64,000 nucleotides of DNA from Elusimicrobiota bacterium (GTDB lineage: Bacteria > Elusimicrobiota > Elusimicrobia > UBA1565 > UBA9628), in contig CP096137.1 in NCBI GenBank assembly GCA_023213235.1, forward strand, positions 2,342,908 to 2,406,907. Direction: 5' to 3'. The notes beneath the pieces were generated by a model. That model was not told where the DNA came from. It worked only from the letters and a program-made list of their open reading frames with translations, and searched no databases. The first letter of the stretch is position 1; every line of letters begins with the position of its first letter. The position numbers were made by a program, and so were the translations under genes. This document shows, one piece after another, positions 34,336 through 43,966 of the stretch.

Positions 34336-35266
34336 AGCGACCCGCGAATCTTTCGGCGAGACGATCCTCGAGCTGGCCGAGAAGATCCCCAACCTCGTCG
34401 TCCTCGACGCCGACCTCTCCAAGTCGACGATGACGCAGAACTTCATGAAGAAGTACCCGAAGCGCCACTTCGAGGTCGGCATCGCCGAGCAGAACATGGT
34501 CGGCATGGCCGCGGGCCTGGCGCTCTCCGGCAAGATCCCGGTCCTGACGTCCTTCGCGTGCTTCCTGATCGGCCGCGTCGAGTCCATCCGCGTCTCCGCC
34601 GCCTACAACCAGACCAACATGAAGCTCGTCGGCACGCACGCCGGCATCGGCATCGGCGAGGACGGCACCTCCCAGATGGGCTTGGAAGACGTCGCCGCGA
34701 TGCGCGCGCTTCCGCACATGACCATCCTCCAGCCCGCCGACCACGAGGAGACCAAGCAGGCGGTCGCCTGGATGCTCGAGCACAAGGGGCCCGTCTACAT
34801 CCGCCTGACGCGCCAGAAGATGCCCGACGTCCATGCGCCCGGCTACAAGTGGCAGCCGAACAAGATCGACGTGATTTTCGAGCCCGCCAAGAAGGCGGCC
34901 AAGCTTCAGGCGACGATCATCGCCTCCGGCGGCCCCGTTCCGCACGCCGTCGAGGCCGCTAAGGCGCTCGAGGCCAAAGGGTTCGCCGTGCGCGTCGCCA
35001 ACGCGTCGACGCTCCTGCCCTTCGACGGCGAGACCGTCGCCAAGCTCGCGTCCGATTCCCAGCGCATCGTCACCGTCGAGGACCACAATGTCCACGGCGG
35101 TCTCGGCTCCGCGGTCTGCGAAGCCGTCGCGGAGCGGGGAATTTCCTGCCCCGTCGTGCGCGTCGGCCTGCGCTCCTTCGGCGAGTCGGCCACGCCCGAG
35201 CAGCTCTACGAGAAGTACGGCCTGACGGCCCCGTCGATCGCCGAGGCCTGCCTCAAGAACCCGTGA
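34325..35266 (+). CDS. transketolase, C-terminal subunit
   Basis: A 313-residue subunit with the pyrimidine-binding and C-terminal domains. EVGIAEQNMVGMAAGLAL holds the glutamate that activates the cofactor. SFACFLIGRV and GTHAGIGIGEDGTSQMGLEDVA follow, with the regulatory domain after about residue 190. Together with the preceding gene it equals one full transketolase. Split forms are usual in archaea and several bacterial phyla. The stop overlaps the next GTG start as GTGA. Confidence 0.95.
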   Translation: MAAKATRESFGETILELAEKIPNLVVLDADLSKSTMTQNFMKKYPKRHFEVGIAEQNMVGMAAGLALSGKIPVLTSFACFLIGRVESIRVSAAYNQTNMKLVGTHAGIGIGEDGTSQMGLEDVAAMRALPHMTILQPADHEETKQAVAWMLEHKGPVYIRLTRQKMPDVHAPGYKWQPNKIDVIFEPAKKAAKLQATIIASGGPVPHAVEAAKALEAKGFAVRVANASTLLPFDGETVAKLASDSQRIVTVEDHNVHGGLGSAVCEAVAERGISCPVVRVGLRSFGESATPEQLYEKYGLTAPSIAEACLKNP

Positions 35267-35976
35267 GGCTCGCGGCGGCCGTGACGGCGTTGGCCGCGCT
35301 CGCGGCCTTCGCCCCGGCCGCCGAGCCGGCGAGGAAGCGCAAGCCGACGATCGAAAGCTCGGCGCTGCCGCCGGAGCCGGGAGCGCCCTCCGCCGCGAAG
35401 AAGGCGGCGGCGCCCGAAGCGTCCGCTGAGCCCGTCCCGCCGCGACCCGCCGGAAAAGGCTGCCTGTGGCGCACGCTCAGCGCGCCGCAGATCGGCCTCG
35501 AGGCCCTCGTCCAGCGCTGCAACTTCGGCTACCGCACGATCGACTTCGCCGCCGGCAAGCGCGCGCTGATCCAGATCATGCAGGACGCGGGCAAGGACGA
35601 GGACCTCTACCCCGTCGTCGTGATGTACGAGAAGAAAGAGGACGAGGCGCCCGACGACGCGATCCGGCGCGCGGCCTTCGGCAAGCTCTCGCGCTACCAG
35701 CGCAAACACTGCCGCGTCGTCGCCAAGCACGTTCCGCACCTCGGCCTGAGCAAGGCGGCCTTCACGATCGAGCCCGACGAAGTCTACGCGGAGAAGATCG
35801 CCAAGGAGAACGGCACCGACATCCCTCCGCCGCCGTGCGGCGACATGGGCATCTCCTTCGACGGCGTCAGCTACTGGGAGTTCCACGCGATGGAGAACCC
35901 GCGCCGCTTCGCCTTCGTCAACGCGGGCCAGGACTCGCCGCTGTTCGACGAGACCGGCTTGAAGTTCCTGCCGTGA
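35263..35976 (+). CDS. exported protein of unknown function
   Basis: A 237-residue protein with a signal-like N-terminus (MRLAAAVTALAALAAFAPAAEPA), a Pro/Ala/Lys-rich linker to about residue 65, and a compact domain containing five cysteines (for example CLWRTLS, QRCNFGY, KHCRVV, PPCGDMG). I know no family. The GTG start overlaps the transketolase stop, and its own stop overlaps the next GTG, so it is translationally coupled on both sides. It may be an envelope partner of the GMC cluster. Confidence 0.65.
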   Translation: MRLAAAVTALAALAAFAPAAEPARKRKPTIESSALPPEPGAPSAAKKAAAPEASAEPVPPRPAGKGCLWRTLSAPQIGLEALVQRCNFGYRTIDFAAGKRALIQIMQDAGKDEDLYPVVVMYEKKEDEAPDDAIRRAAFGKLSRYQRKHCRVVAKHVPHLGLSKAAFTIEPDEVYAEKIAKENGTDIPPPPCGDMGISFDGVSYWEFHAMENPRRFAFVNAGQDSPLFDETGLKFLP

Positions 35977-36332
35977 ACGCCCGCGAGCGCGCGGTCATCG
36001 ACGCGCTGCTGCCGCCGGGCGGCCCCGAGGGCCTGCCGGGCGCCTTCGAGGCCGGGTTCGAGGCGTTCGAGGAAGGTTTCCGCCGCGACGCGCCCTTCAC
36101 GATGCGCCTCGGCTGGCGCGCGGCGCTGTTCGTCGCGGCCTGGATCTCGCCGCTGCTGATCCGGCGCCTGCCGCCGCTCGACAACCTGGCCGAAGAGGAG
36201 CAGACCGAGGCGCTCGAGGCTCTGGGCAAGTCGCGCTTCTACCTCGTGCGCCAGTCTTCGCTGCTCCTCAAGGCCGTGACGAGCTTCGGCTACGGATCGA
36301 CGCCCGCGGTGCGGCGCGTCGTCGGTTACTGA
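35973..36332 (+). CDS. small protein preceding the GMC oxidoreductase
   Basis: A 119-residue protein starting with GTG in a GTGA overlap. The layout (ERAVIDALLPPGGPEGLPG, acidic EAFEEGFRRD, then a hydrophobic helix ALFVAAWISPLLI, ending in ALGKSRFYLVRQSSLLLK and SFGYGS) is reminiscent of the small subunit-3-like partners of membrane-associated GMC or gluconate dehydrogenases. That assignment is tentative. Its stop is one base before the GMC start. Confidence 0.6.
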   Translation: MNARERAVIDALLPPGGPEGLPGAFEAGFEAFEEGFRRDAPFTMRLGWRAALFVAAWISPLLIRRLPPLDNLAEEEQTEALEALGKSRFYLVRQSSLLLKAVTSFGYGSTPAVRRVVGY

Positions 36333-36333
36333 G

Positions 36334-37829
36334 ATGCGCGTCGACGGGGCGGAGATCGAGGCGTTCGAGGAGACCTTCGACTACGTCGTGGTCGGCTCCG
36401 GCGCCGCGGGAGCGACGGCCGCCCGGGCCTTGGCGGAGACGGGCCGATCCGTCTGCGTGCTGGAAGAGGGGCGGACAACAAGCCCGAGAACTTCGGCGAC
36501 GACGCCTGGTCGGCGTTCAAGACGATGTTCCGCGACATGAACGGGCAGGTCGCGCGCGGACGCGCCTTCATCCCGGTGATCCAGGGCCGCACGCTCGGCG
36601 GCTCGACGGTGATCAATTCCGCGATCGTCTGGCGAGTCCCCGACGACGTGCTCGCCGAGTGGGCGGCGCTGGGGCTCGGCGACGCCCTGCCCGCGACCGA
36701 GCTGCACCGGCACTGGGACGCCATCGAGAAGGACCTCGACGTCGCCTCCACGCCTCCCGAGGCCTGGGGCGGCTTCAACCGGCTCATGCACGAGGCCGCG
36801 CTCAAGCTCGGCGTGCGCGGGGAGCCCACGCGCCGCTACGCCAAGGACTGCGGCGGGACGGCGCGCTGCCTGACGGGCTGCCCCTCGGGCGCCAAGCGCA
36901 GCATGCTGACGACGTACCTGCCCGACGCGGAGGCCAAGGGTGCTTTGATCGTCACCGGCGCGGAGGCGCGCCGCGTCGTGCTCAAGGACGGACGCGCCGT
37001 CGCCGTCGAAGGACGCCTGGCCGGACGGGAGGGACGCTTCGTCGCGGCCGCGCGCCGCGCCGTCGTCGTGGCCGCCTCCGCGATCCAGACGCCGCAGCTG
37101 CTCGCGCGCAGCGGCGTGGTCTCCGCGCATCTGGGCGAGCACTTCATGGGCCATCCCGGCACGCCGATCTCCGGACTCTTCGACGGGCCCGGCAGCCTGT
37201 GGCGCGGCGCGACGCAGGGCTACGACGTCACGCACCGCCGCCGCGACGGGCGGGTCAAGATCGAGACGATCGGCCTGCCGCCCGAGGTCGTCTTCGCGCG
37301 CCTGCCCGGCGCGGGCGCGCGCTGGAAGGCGCGCATGGCCGAGGCCGCGCGCACGGCCGTGTTCGCCGTGCAGACGCGCGCGTGGGCGGAAGGCTCGGTC
37401 CGGGAGGGCGCCTTCGGCGCTAATATCCATTACGATCTCACGAAGCGCGACATGATGCAGATCCGCCGCGGCCTGCGCTTCGCCGCCGAGCTGCTCTTCG
37501 CCGCGGGCGCGCGCGAGGTGTGGCCCGGCGTGCACGGCCTGCCGGAGCGCCTGCTGCCCGGCCAGGAGGCGCGCCTCGAGTACGGCCCCGACGATCCCGC
37601 CTGCTACTCCTGGATCCTGTCTCACCTGTTCGGCACGGCGCGCATGGCCGCTCACCGGGGACACGGGGTCGTCGGAACGGACTTCGCCGTGCACGGGGTC
37701 TCGAACCTCGTCGTCGCCGACTCCTCGGTGTTCCCGACGAACCTCGGCGTCAACCCGCAGCACGCGATCATGGCCGTCGCGCGGCTGTGCGCCGAGCGGC
37801 TGGCCGAACGGAGGAACGGTGGAGCATAA
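36334..37829 (+). CDS. GMC-family FAD oxidoreductase, frameshifted in sequence
   Basis: A 498-residue flavoprotein of the glucose-methanol-choline family. The FAD-binding motif DYVVVGSGAAGATAARAL is near residue 16, and the GMC-like QGRTLGGSTVINSAIVWR segment is near residue 85. A cysteine-bearing stretch GTARCLTGCPSGAKRS follows, and the C-terminal NPQHAIMAVARL region carries the active-site histidine. The break at the G run 36468-36471 is closed by one base through EEGADNKPENFGDDAW. The substrate is unknown; relatives oxidise sterols, long-chain alcohols or sugars. It is coupled to small genes before and after. Confidence 0.88.
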
Positions 37830-38334
37830 GCCTCTGTACCGCCGGATGAAGGAGATGAACGGCGCCGAGCTCGGCGCGCTCATGGAGAGGGGGAAGGCCC
37901 CGGCCGAGGAGTCGCTCGCCGGCTGGGAGTTCCGCGGCTGGAACCACCCGCCGGTCCTCGCCTTGCTCGGCATCCGCAAGTTCGTGAAAGGCTTCTTCCG
38001 CGCCGGAGCGGGCCTCGAGGGCTACAACCGCCCGCCGCGCCAGGACGGCTTCGAGAACGAATGGACGGGCGCGGGCAGGCCGTTCGGCTTCTACGACGTC
38101 GTCGCCCCGCGCGCGCCCGACCTGCGCCTGCCGGGCGCGCTTCTGCTCGATTACGGAGCGAACGGACGCAACCCCGCGTGGAAGCCCGAACGCTTTCTGC
38201 GCGACTACCTCGTTCAGCCCGATCCCGCGGAGCCCGACGTCCTGCTCGGACTCGCGACGTTGGCCCTTCCCGGCCGTCCGGCGACCAACTATTTCCTGCT
38301 CGAGCGCCTTGGCCGGTCCGAATGGCGCCCTTAA
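37819..38334 (+). CDS. conserved-looking protein after the GMC oxidoreductase
   Basis: A 171-residue protein with no signal peptide or membrane helix. The GTG start has a GGAGG site 5 nt upstream and overlaps the GMC stop by 11 bp. It is rich in aromatic and basic residues (WEFRGWNHPPV, RKFVKGFFRAG, GYNRPPRQDGFENEW, GFYDVVAP) and ends in a NYFLLERLGRSEWRP segment. I do not recognise it. Constant coupling to the oxidoreductase suggests the same pathway. Confidence 0.65.
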   Translation: MEHKPLYRRMKEMNGAELGALMERGKAPAEESLAGWEFRGWNHPPVLALLGIRKFVKGFFRAGAGLEGYNRPPRQDGFENEWTGAGRPFGFYDVVAPRAPDLRLPGALLLDYGANGRNPAWKPERFLRDYLVQPDPAEPDVLLGLATLALPGRPATNYFLLERLGRSEWRP

Positions 38335-39312
38335 AGATCCTCGTTCTGACGCTCAATACGGCGGCGCTGCCGCTCGTGCACCCGGCCGTGACCGAGCGCG
38401 TCGCCGCGCAGGCGGAGGCGATCGCCGCCGGAGGCTACGACGTCGTCGGGCTGCAGGAGGTATGGCTCAAGCGCGACGAGAACGTTTTCCGGCGGAAGGC
38501 CGGGCTCGCGCATGCCTATGCCGGCTCGTCCGGCTTTCCCGTGAGCGCGGGCCTGATGATCCTCTCGCGCTGGCCGTTCGCGCAGACCGAGGAGCGGGTC
38601 TTCTCCGTCCTGCGCCCGTCGTGGCTCAAGATCTCCAACGGGGAGCCGCTCGCGCGCAAGGGCGTCCTGCGCGCGCGCGTCGCGACGCCGGGGGGACCGC
38701 TCGACGTCTACGCGTCGCATCTGCTGTCCAACTACGGGGAAGGGACGTCCTACATGGGCCTGCGCACGGCCGAGCTCTTCGAGCTCGCCGAGTTCGTCCT
38801 CGAGCGCTCGTCGACGACGCCCTACGTGATCCTCGCCGACCTCAACGCCGGGCGGGGCACGCGCGATTTCGACTTGTTCATGGACCTGCTCGGCGCGCGC
38901 GACGCCTGCCGGAAAGGGGACGCGGAGCTCTGCGGCGACCGCCGCCGGGGCGGCGAGCGCATCGACTTCGTCCTCCTGCCGCCGGGGGCCCCGCACGCCG
39001 TCGCGCGGAGTCTTCGACGGCCCCATTCCCGAGAGGACTCCGCCGCTGCCCTGGTCCGACCATAGCGGCTACGCCGCTTTGCTTAATAGCGCGCACCTTC
39101 GCGCGCCCGCCGCGCCGGACCGCCGCCGGCGCGAGGCCGCGCTCGCGGAGTTCGCGGAGCGCATGACGCGGATGATCGCCCTGCTCGACGCGGAGGGCCG
39201 CCGCGCGGCGCGGTTCCCGCTGTACGGGGCGCTCGCGAAGGCCCGCTACGCCCGGCAGTCGGCCGTCTTGTCCGCGCTGCGGGAGCGCGCGCTGTCGGCT
39301 AGTCGGCGTTGA
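38322..39312 (+). CDS. endonuclease/exonuclease/phosphatase-fold protein, frameshifted in sequence
   Basis: A 330-residue protein of the DNase I-like EEP superfamily, which includes sphingomyelinases and inositol phosphatases. Landmarks are LVLTLNTAALP, GYDVVGLQEVW (catalytic Glu), LMILSRWPF, YASHLLSNYGE (H), VILADLNAGRGTRDF (DxN), ERIDFVLLP and WSDHSGYAA (SDH). The frame moves by two bases around 38984-38992, where a G run and a C run adjoin; one missing base in each (or one extra G) restores it. The last 70 residues are an Arg-rich helical tail. It overlaps the convergent cyclase gene by 14 bp. Confidence 0.85.
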
Positions 39313-40459
39313 CGACGCGCGTGTCGGCGAGCAGGTCGTGCCAGCCGCGGCGCTGCGGCTCCCAGAACGCCCACAGGTAGCCGAGCCCGGCCGCGTAGCC
39401 GGACAGCAGGGACGCCGCCGCGCGCGTCATGCGCTGCTTGTTGTCGAGCGGCTTGCCGTCCATCGAGACGACCTTGAGCTTCATCAGCTTTTTGCCGGGC
39501 GTCGTGCCCCAGCGCTTGAGGAACACGAGGCTGTAGACGAACCAGGCCCCGGCGAAGAACCAGTCGCGGCCGCGCTTCGAGCCGCGCTTCGCGTCCTCGT
39601 CTACTTCCACCTGAAGTCCCTGCTTGTTGTCGTAGACGACCTTCGTGCCGTCGTCGTTCTTGACGTCGAGATTGAGTCCCTTCACGTTGATCGAGACCTT
39701 GCCGCCGCCCTCGAGCTTCTTGGTCGCGCGGACCCCCGGCCCGCCGTTGTCGCCGAACACCGCCGAGGTCAGCAGCGCGACGAGGATCCCGTCGATGATC
39801 AGGGCGCCGAAGCGCTTCCACGTGGACGGGACCGGGGCGGCGCCCGCGCCGGCGGGAACGGCCGTCGCGGCGGGCATGAGGCCGAACAGGCGCCGCGCGC
39901 CGGCGTCGGCCGCCGACGCGGACGCGGCGCCGAGAGGCTCCTCGCGGCGCACCTTGTAGACGCGGATCTTCTCGGGGATGCCCTTGAGCTGCATGAGGCC
40001 GATCTCGCTCGAGGGGACCTCGGTCTTGTTCATCGCGAGGTAAACGGCCTCGGTGAACCACACCTGGCCGGCCTCGGCGATGCCCTCGATGCGCGCCGTG
40101 ATGTTGACGGCTTCGCCGAACACGTCGCCGTCGACGAGGTTGATCTCGCCGGCGTTGATCGCGATGCGAATCTCGAGCCGGTCGCCGGAGTCGCGGCCCT
40201 CGTTGCGCTTGGCCAGCGCCTCCTGGACGGCGACGCCCGCGAGAACGGCGTTCGTCGGGCTCTCGAACGTCATCAGGAACGCGTCGCCGATCGTCTTCAC
40301 GAGATGGCCGCCGCGTTCCTCGAGGATCGGCAGGACGAGCGAGCGGTGCTCGTCGAGCATGGTCTGGATATCGGCGCGCGTCTTCGCCGAGGTCTTGTCG
40401 GTGAAGCCCTTGATGTCCGTGAGGAGGATCGTCAGGTGTCGCGTGGTCGGGGCGGCCAT
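39299..40459 (-). CDS. class III adenylyl/guanylyl cyclase fused to an RDD membrane domain
   Basis: A 386-residue protein. The N-terminal class III cyclase domain (about 5-175) has metal-binding D15 (LLTDIKGF) and D59 (KTIGDAFLMTF), and transition-state residues N119/R123 in VNITARIEG. The substrate-specifying lysine is not obvious to me, so ATP against GTP is open. After an Ala/Pro linker, residues about 218-386 form an RDD domain: WKRFGALIIDGILVALL helix, a Lys/Asp-rich inserted loop, WFFAGAWFVYSLVF, and WGTTPGKKLMKLKVV. A cyclase anchored by an RDD domain is an unusual order. The ATG lies 6 nt after TATCAT. Confidence 0.88.
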   Translation of the reverse strand: MAAPTTRHLTILLTDIKGFTDKTSAKTRADIQTMLDEHRSLVLPILEERGGHLVKTIGDAFLMTFESPTNAVLAGVAVQEALAKRNEGRDSGDRLEIRIAINAGEINLVDGDVFGEAVNITARIEGIAEAGQVWFTEAVYLAMNKTEVPSSEIGLMQLKGIPEKIRVYKVRREEPLGAASASAADAGARRLFGLMPAATAVPAGAGAAPVPSTWKRFGALIIDGILVALLTSAVFGDNGGPGVRATKKLEGGGKVSINVKGLNLDVKNDDGTKVVYDNKQGLQVEVDEDAKRGSKRGRDWFFAGAWFVYSLVFLKRWGTTPGKKLMKLKVVSMDGKPLDNKQRMTRAAASLLSGYAAGLGYLWAFWEPQRRGWHDLLADTRVVNAD

Positions 40460-40465
40460 GCGCTT

Positions 40466-40471
40466 ATGATA
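40466..40471 (-). promoter_or_regulatory. -10 box of the cyclase-RDD gene
   Basis: TATCAT on the minus strand, 6 nt before the ATG at 40459. Confidence 0.55.
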
Positions 40472-42062
40472 TCACAGGCTCGACGCGTAGGGGGCGCCGA
40501 GCGCGGACAGGACGTCCTGCGCCGCGCGCACGCCGCGGTCGACGGCCTCCTCGAAGATCGACGCGCCCGACAGGTCGGAGTGCGCGAAGTGGATCGGGCC
40601 GAGCGGACGCGCGGCCTCGCGGCGCTCCGCGCCCGTGATGAAGCCCGGCCTCGGCAGGATCATGCCGTGGCCCCAGACCCAGCCGTCGAGGAGCGTCACC
40701 GAACCCCGAAGGCCCGGCAGGCCGCGCTCGAGGTCGGCGAGACACTCCTCGCGCCAGTCGGCGAGCGGGCGGCGGTAGGCGGCCATGCGCCTGCCGTCGG
40801 GATCGCCCGTCAGCGGCCGGTAGTAGGTCCACACCGAGTTCCGGCGGTTCGTCGCGAAGCTTTGGTGTCCCGCGTCCACGTAGCCGAGGCCCTCGCCTCC
40901 GTAGATCACGTTGTCCCACGCCGGCGCGGCGCCGAGGCCGGCGGGGGATTCTCGACCGTGAGGTTCGCGACGAACCACGGGGCGTACACGAAGCCCGACG
41001 GGCGCTTGTCCTCGCGCAGCGGCGCGACGATCCGGCGCGCGGCGAAGCGCGGCGCGCACACGATCGCGCGCTTGGCGCGGATGCGCCGCGTACGCCCGGC
41101 CTCGGCGTCGTACCACAGCACCCGGGCGCCCCCGTTTTCGATTTCGACGTCGTAGGCGAGCGCGCGCGTGCGCACGCGCGCTCCCAGCGCGTCGGCGAGC
41201 CCGCGCACGAGAAAGCCGTTTCCCTCCGGCCAGACCAGAAACTGATCGTCTTCGCCTTCGCCGCGCGCGGCGTAGTAATGGAGTCCCGCCCACGCCGAAA
41301 CCTCGGCGAGGCCGCCGCCGAAGTCGTCGCGGCACGCGTACTCCACGTACCAGCGCAGCCGCTTGGAGCGGAAGCCCTCGCGCGAGAGCCACGCGTCCAT
41401 CGTCAGCGCGTCGAGCGCGAGCAGTTCGGGGTCGCGCGACGAGAGCTCCATCGGGATCGCGAACGCGGGCTTGCCGTCCGCCCCGGTCCGGCGGCGCAGC
41501 CGCGCGATCAGAGCGTGGAAGCGGTCGAGCTCGGCGAGGTCCGAGGGCTCCGCGCCGAGGCGGGGAACAGCCCGTCCTGCCAGCGCCCCGCGACATAGAG
41601 CCGCTCGGCCGGCGCGTGGCAGCGCATCGACTCGTCGTACACGGGCCGGCCGCCCTTCTCGCCGACGATGACCTTGAGGTCTCGCAGTATCTCGCGCACC
41701 GCGCGCGCTCGCGGCCCGGGAACCGGGAGGTAGTGCGCGCCCCACGGGTAGCGCGACACCGCGTTCTCGCCCCAGGCCGCGTTGCCGCCCGCGCGGCGCT
41801 CGAGGTCGAGCACGACGAAGTCCTTGAAGCCCGAGCGCAGCAGCTTCCAGCCCGCCGCGAGGCCCGCGGCGCCGCCGCCGACGATCACGACGGGGACCGT
41901 TTCCTCGGAGGACGGCGCGTCGAACTTCCCGGCGCGCAGGCGGTGGCCGAGCTCGTGGTCGGGACCCAGCAGCTCGCCCGGGATCGCGCGCTCCGTGCGG
42001 CACGCGCCGAGCAAAGCGGACGCGATCGCCCCGCCGATGAACTCCCTACGCGTGAGGCCCAA
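40472..42062 (-). CDS. Tat-exported FAD-dependent amine-oxidase-like protein, two frameshifts in sequence
   Basis: A 530-residue flavoprotein, last gene of the DUF4178 operon. A twin-arginine signal with lipobox (TRREFIGGAIASALLGAC) predicts a folded, lipid-anchored periplasmic protein. The FAD-binding motif VVIVGGGAAGLAAGWKLLRSG starts near residue 57, and RAGGNAAWGENAVSRYPWGAHY follows as in NAD(P)/FAD amine oxidases. The C-terminal FAD contact is the HFAHSDLSGASIFEEAVDRG region. Breaks at 41562-41565 and 40943-40947 are each closed by one base. The TTG start follows the previous stop with no gap (TAATTG). Adjacency to an aminopropyltransferase suggests a polyamine-like substrate, which is inference. 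Confidence 0.82.
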
Positions 42063-43564
42063 TTATCCGCCGTGGTGGATGCGGGCCCACTCGCGCTCGT
42101 AGTTCTGGACGAGGACCTGGGTGTCGAGGCGGTTGGGCTCGGCGGGGACGCGCGCCATGTCGGCGGGGAAGTCGAACATCCCCCGCGCGATGGCGGGCGT
42201 CAGGTAGCGCAGGCCGGGCGGGAAGCGCTCGGGGACGCGGTACGGGCCGCGCGAGCCGATGACGAAGCCCCACTCGCCGAAGGACGGAACGTAGGCGTGG
42301 TACGGGCTCGACGCGAGGCCGGCGGCCTCCATCGTCGCGACGACGGTCCAGAACGTCTTCCGCGCGAACAGGGGAGAGGTCGATTGGACGGAGACGAGTC
42401 CGTCCGGCGCGAGCCGCCGCGTCAGCAGGCGATAGAACGCCGTCGTGTACAGCTTGCCGACGGCGTAGTTCGAGGGGTCCGGGAAGTCGATGATCACGAC
42501 GTCGAAGGAACGAGCGGAATTCTGCAGCCATTTGTAGGCGTCGGCGTTGACGACCTCCATGCGCGGGTCGCGCAGCGCGCCGCCGTTGAGGCGCGAGAGC
42601 TCGGCGTGCTCGGAGAAAAGCTTCGTCATGAGCGGGTCGAGGTCGACGAGCGTGACGCGCTCGACGCGGCCGTCGCGCAGGACCTCGCGCGCCGCGAGGC
42701 CGTCGCCGCCGCCGAGGATCAAGACCTGGCGCGGAGCGCCGTGCGCCGAGAGCGCGGGGTGGACGAGAGCCTCGTGATAGCGGTACTCGTCCATCGTCGA
42801 GAACTGCAGGCTGCCGTTGAGGAACAGCCGCCAGTCGTCCTTCCAGCGCGTCAGCACGATGCGCTGATAGGGGAGGACCTCGAGAAGATCACCTCGTCGG
42901 CGTACATGTCGCCCTCCGCGCGCGAGGCGATGCGCCCGGAGAAGACGAGGCCGAGCACCAGCGCGCACGCGGCCGCCGCGCAGCTCGCCCGCAATCCCGC
43001 GCGCTCGGGGATCGCGTCTCGGAACAGGTGCAAGGTCGCCGCGGCGACGCCGACGTTGAGCAGGCCGAAGAGCAGCGCCGTGTTCAGCAGGCCGAGCTTC
43101 GGCACGAGCACGAGCGGGAACAGCACGGAGGCGAACAGCGCGCCCAGGTAGTCCATCGTGAGGACCTGGGAGACGAGGTCCTTGAAATCGAGGCGATCGC
43201 GCAGGATGCGCATGAGCAGCGGGATCTCGAGCCCGACGAGCGCGCCGACGACGAAGACGACGAGGTAGAGCAGGACGCGGAAGCCCGTCGCGTGCGCGAA
43301 CGAGAGGAAGAGCAGCGTCGATGAGAAGCCGCCGACGACGCCGACGAGCAGCTCGACCTGCACGAAGCGGGCCGCCAGCCCCTTCCCGACGAACCGCGAC
43401 AGCCACGAGCCGACGCCCATCGCGAACAGGTACGCCCCGATGACGGTCGAGAACTGCAGGACCGTGTCGCCGAGCAGGTAGCTCGCGAGCGCTCCCGCCA
43501 CGAGCTCGTAGACGAGCCCGCAGGTCGCGACCAGGAACAGCGAGGCGAACAGCGCGACGGTCAC
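42063..43564 (-). CDS. membrane-embedded aminopropyltransferase (spermidine synthase-like), frameshifted in sequence
   Basis: A 500-residue protein. The first 210 residues form about six or seven membrane helices (FASLFLVATCGLVYELVAGA, LLYLVVFVVGALVGLEIPLL). The C-terminal half is a spermidine-synthase-fold methyltransferase-like domain: YQRIVLTRWKDD, FLNGSLQFSTMDEYRYHEALVHP, LILGGGDGLAAREVL and VVIIDFPDPSNYAVGKLYT (DxPDP). The break at 42870-42873 is closed by one base (FSRSSPYQRIVLT). Such membrane-fused forms exist in many bacteria, but their product is not established. The start is GTG. No speD gene is present in the operon. Confidence 0.88.
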
Positions 43565-43565
43565 G

Positions 43566-43784
43566 TCAGCCCAGCATCGACGCGGCGATGATCAGGCCCA
43601 TCGCGACCGAGAGGCCCGCCATGACGGTGGCCAGCGCGCGGTTCTGCTTGGCGATGATCTCGTTCCAGAGGTCGTAGGGCGTCAGCTTGTCGAAGATCAC
43701 GAACCAGGCGAAGAATACGGCGGCCCCGAGGCCCGAGTACACGACCGCGCCGAGCAGGTGCTGCGCGTCCAGTATGGTCTTCAT
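43566..43784 (-). CDS. DUF350 (YjfL-like) membrane protein
   Basis: A 72-residue protein with two membrane helices (AVVYSGLGAAVFFAWFVIFD and LATVMAGLSVAMGLIIAAS) and the family centre LTPYDLWNEIIAKQNRALA. This is a single DUF350 unit, where E. coli YjfL has two. Family members are linked to envelope stress and polyamine loci. The ATG at 43784 has GGAGG upstream and overlaps the preceding stop (TGATG). Confidence 0.85.
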   Translation of the reverse strand: MKTILDAQHLLGAVVYSGLGAAVFFAWFVIFDKLTPYDLWNEIIAKQNRALATVMAGLSVAMGLIIAASMLG

Positions 43785-43966
43785 CACTTCCCTCCGTAGT
43801 ATCGATGGTAGCCGGAATAATGCGAGCGGTAGGAACCGGGATTGTCGCGCACGGACTTCGGGACGCCGGGCACGCGCTCGACGGGCGTGAACCACCAGCC
43901 CGTCCACAGCGCCCAGGCGCCGAAGGCCGCGACCGCGGCCGCGTACAGGCGGTACCAGCGGTTCAT
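43784..43966 (-). CDS. small single-pass membrane protein
   Basis: A 60-residue protein with one helix (LYAAAVAAFGAWALWTGWWF) and a short Tyr/His/Gly-rich tail (SYRSHYSGYHRYYGGK). A GGAGG site lies 7 nt before the ATG at 43966. It overlaps the zinc-ribbon gene upstream and DUF350 downstream by a few bases. I know no family; the tail is probably outside the cytoplasm. Confidence 0.7.
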   Translation of the reverse strand: MNRWYRLYAAAVAAFGAWALWTGWWFTPVERVPGVPKSVRDNPGSYRSHYSGYHRYYGGK

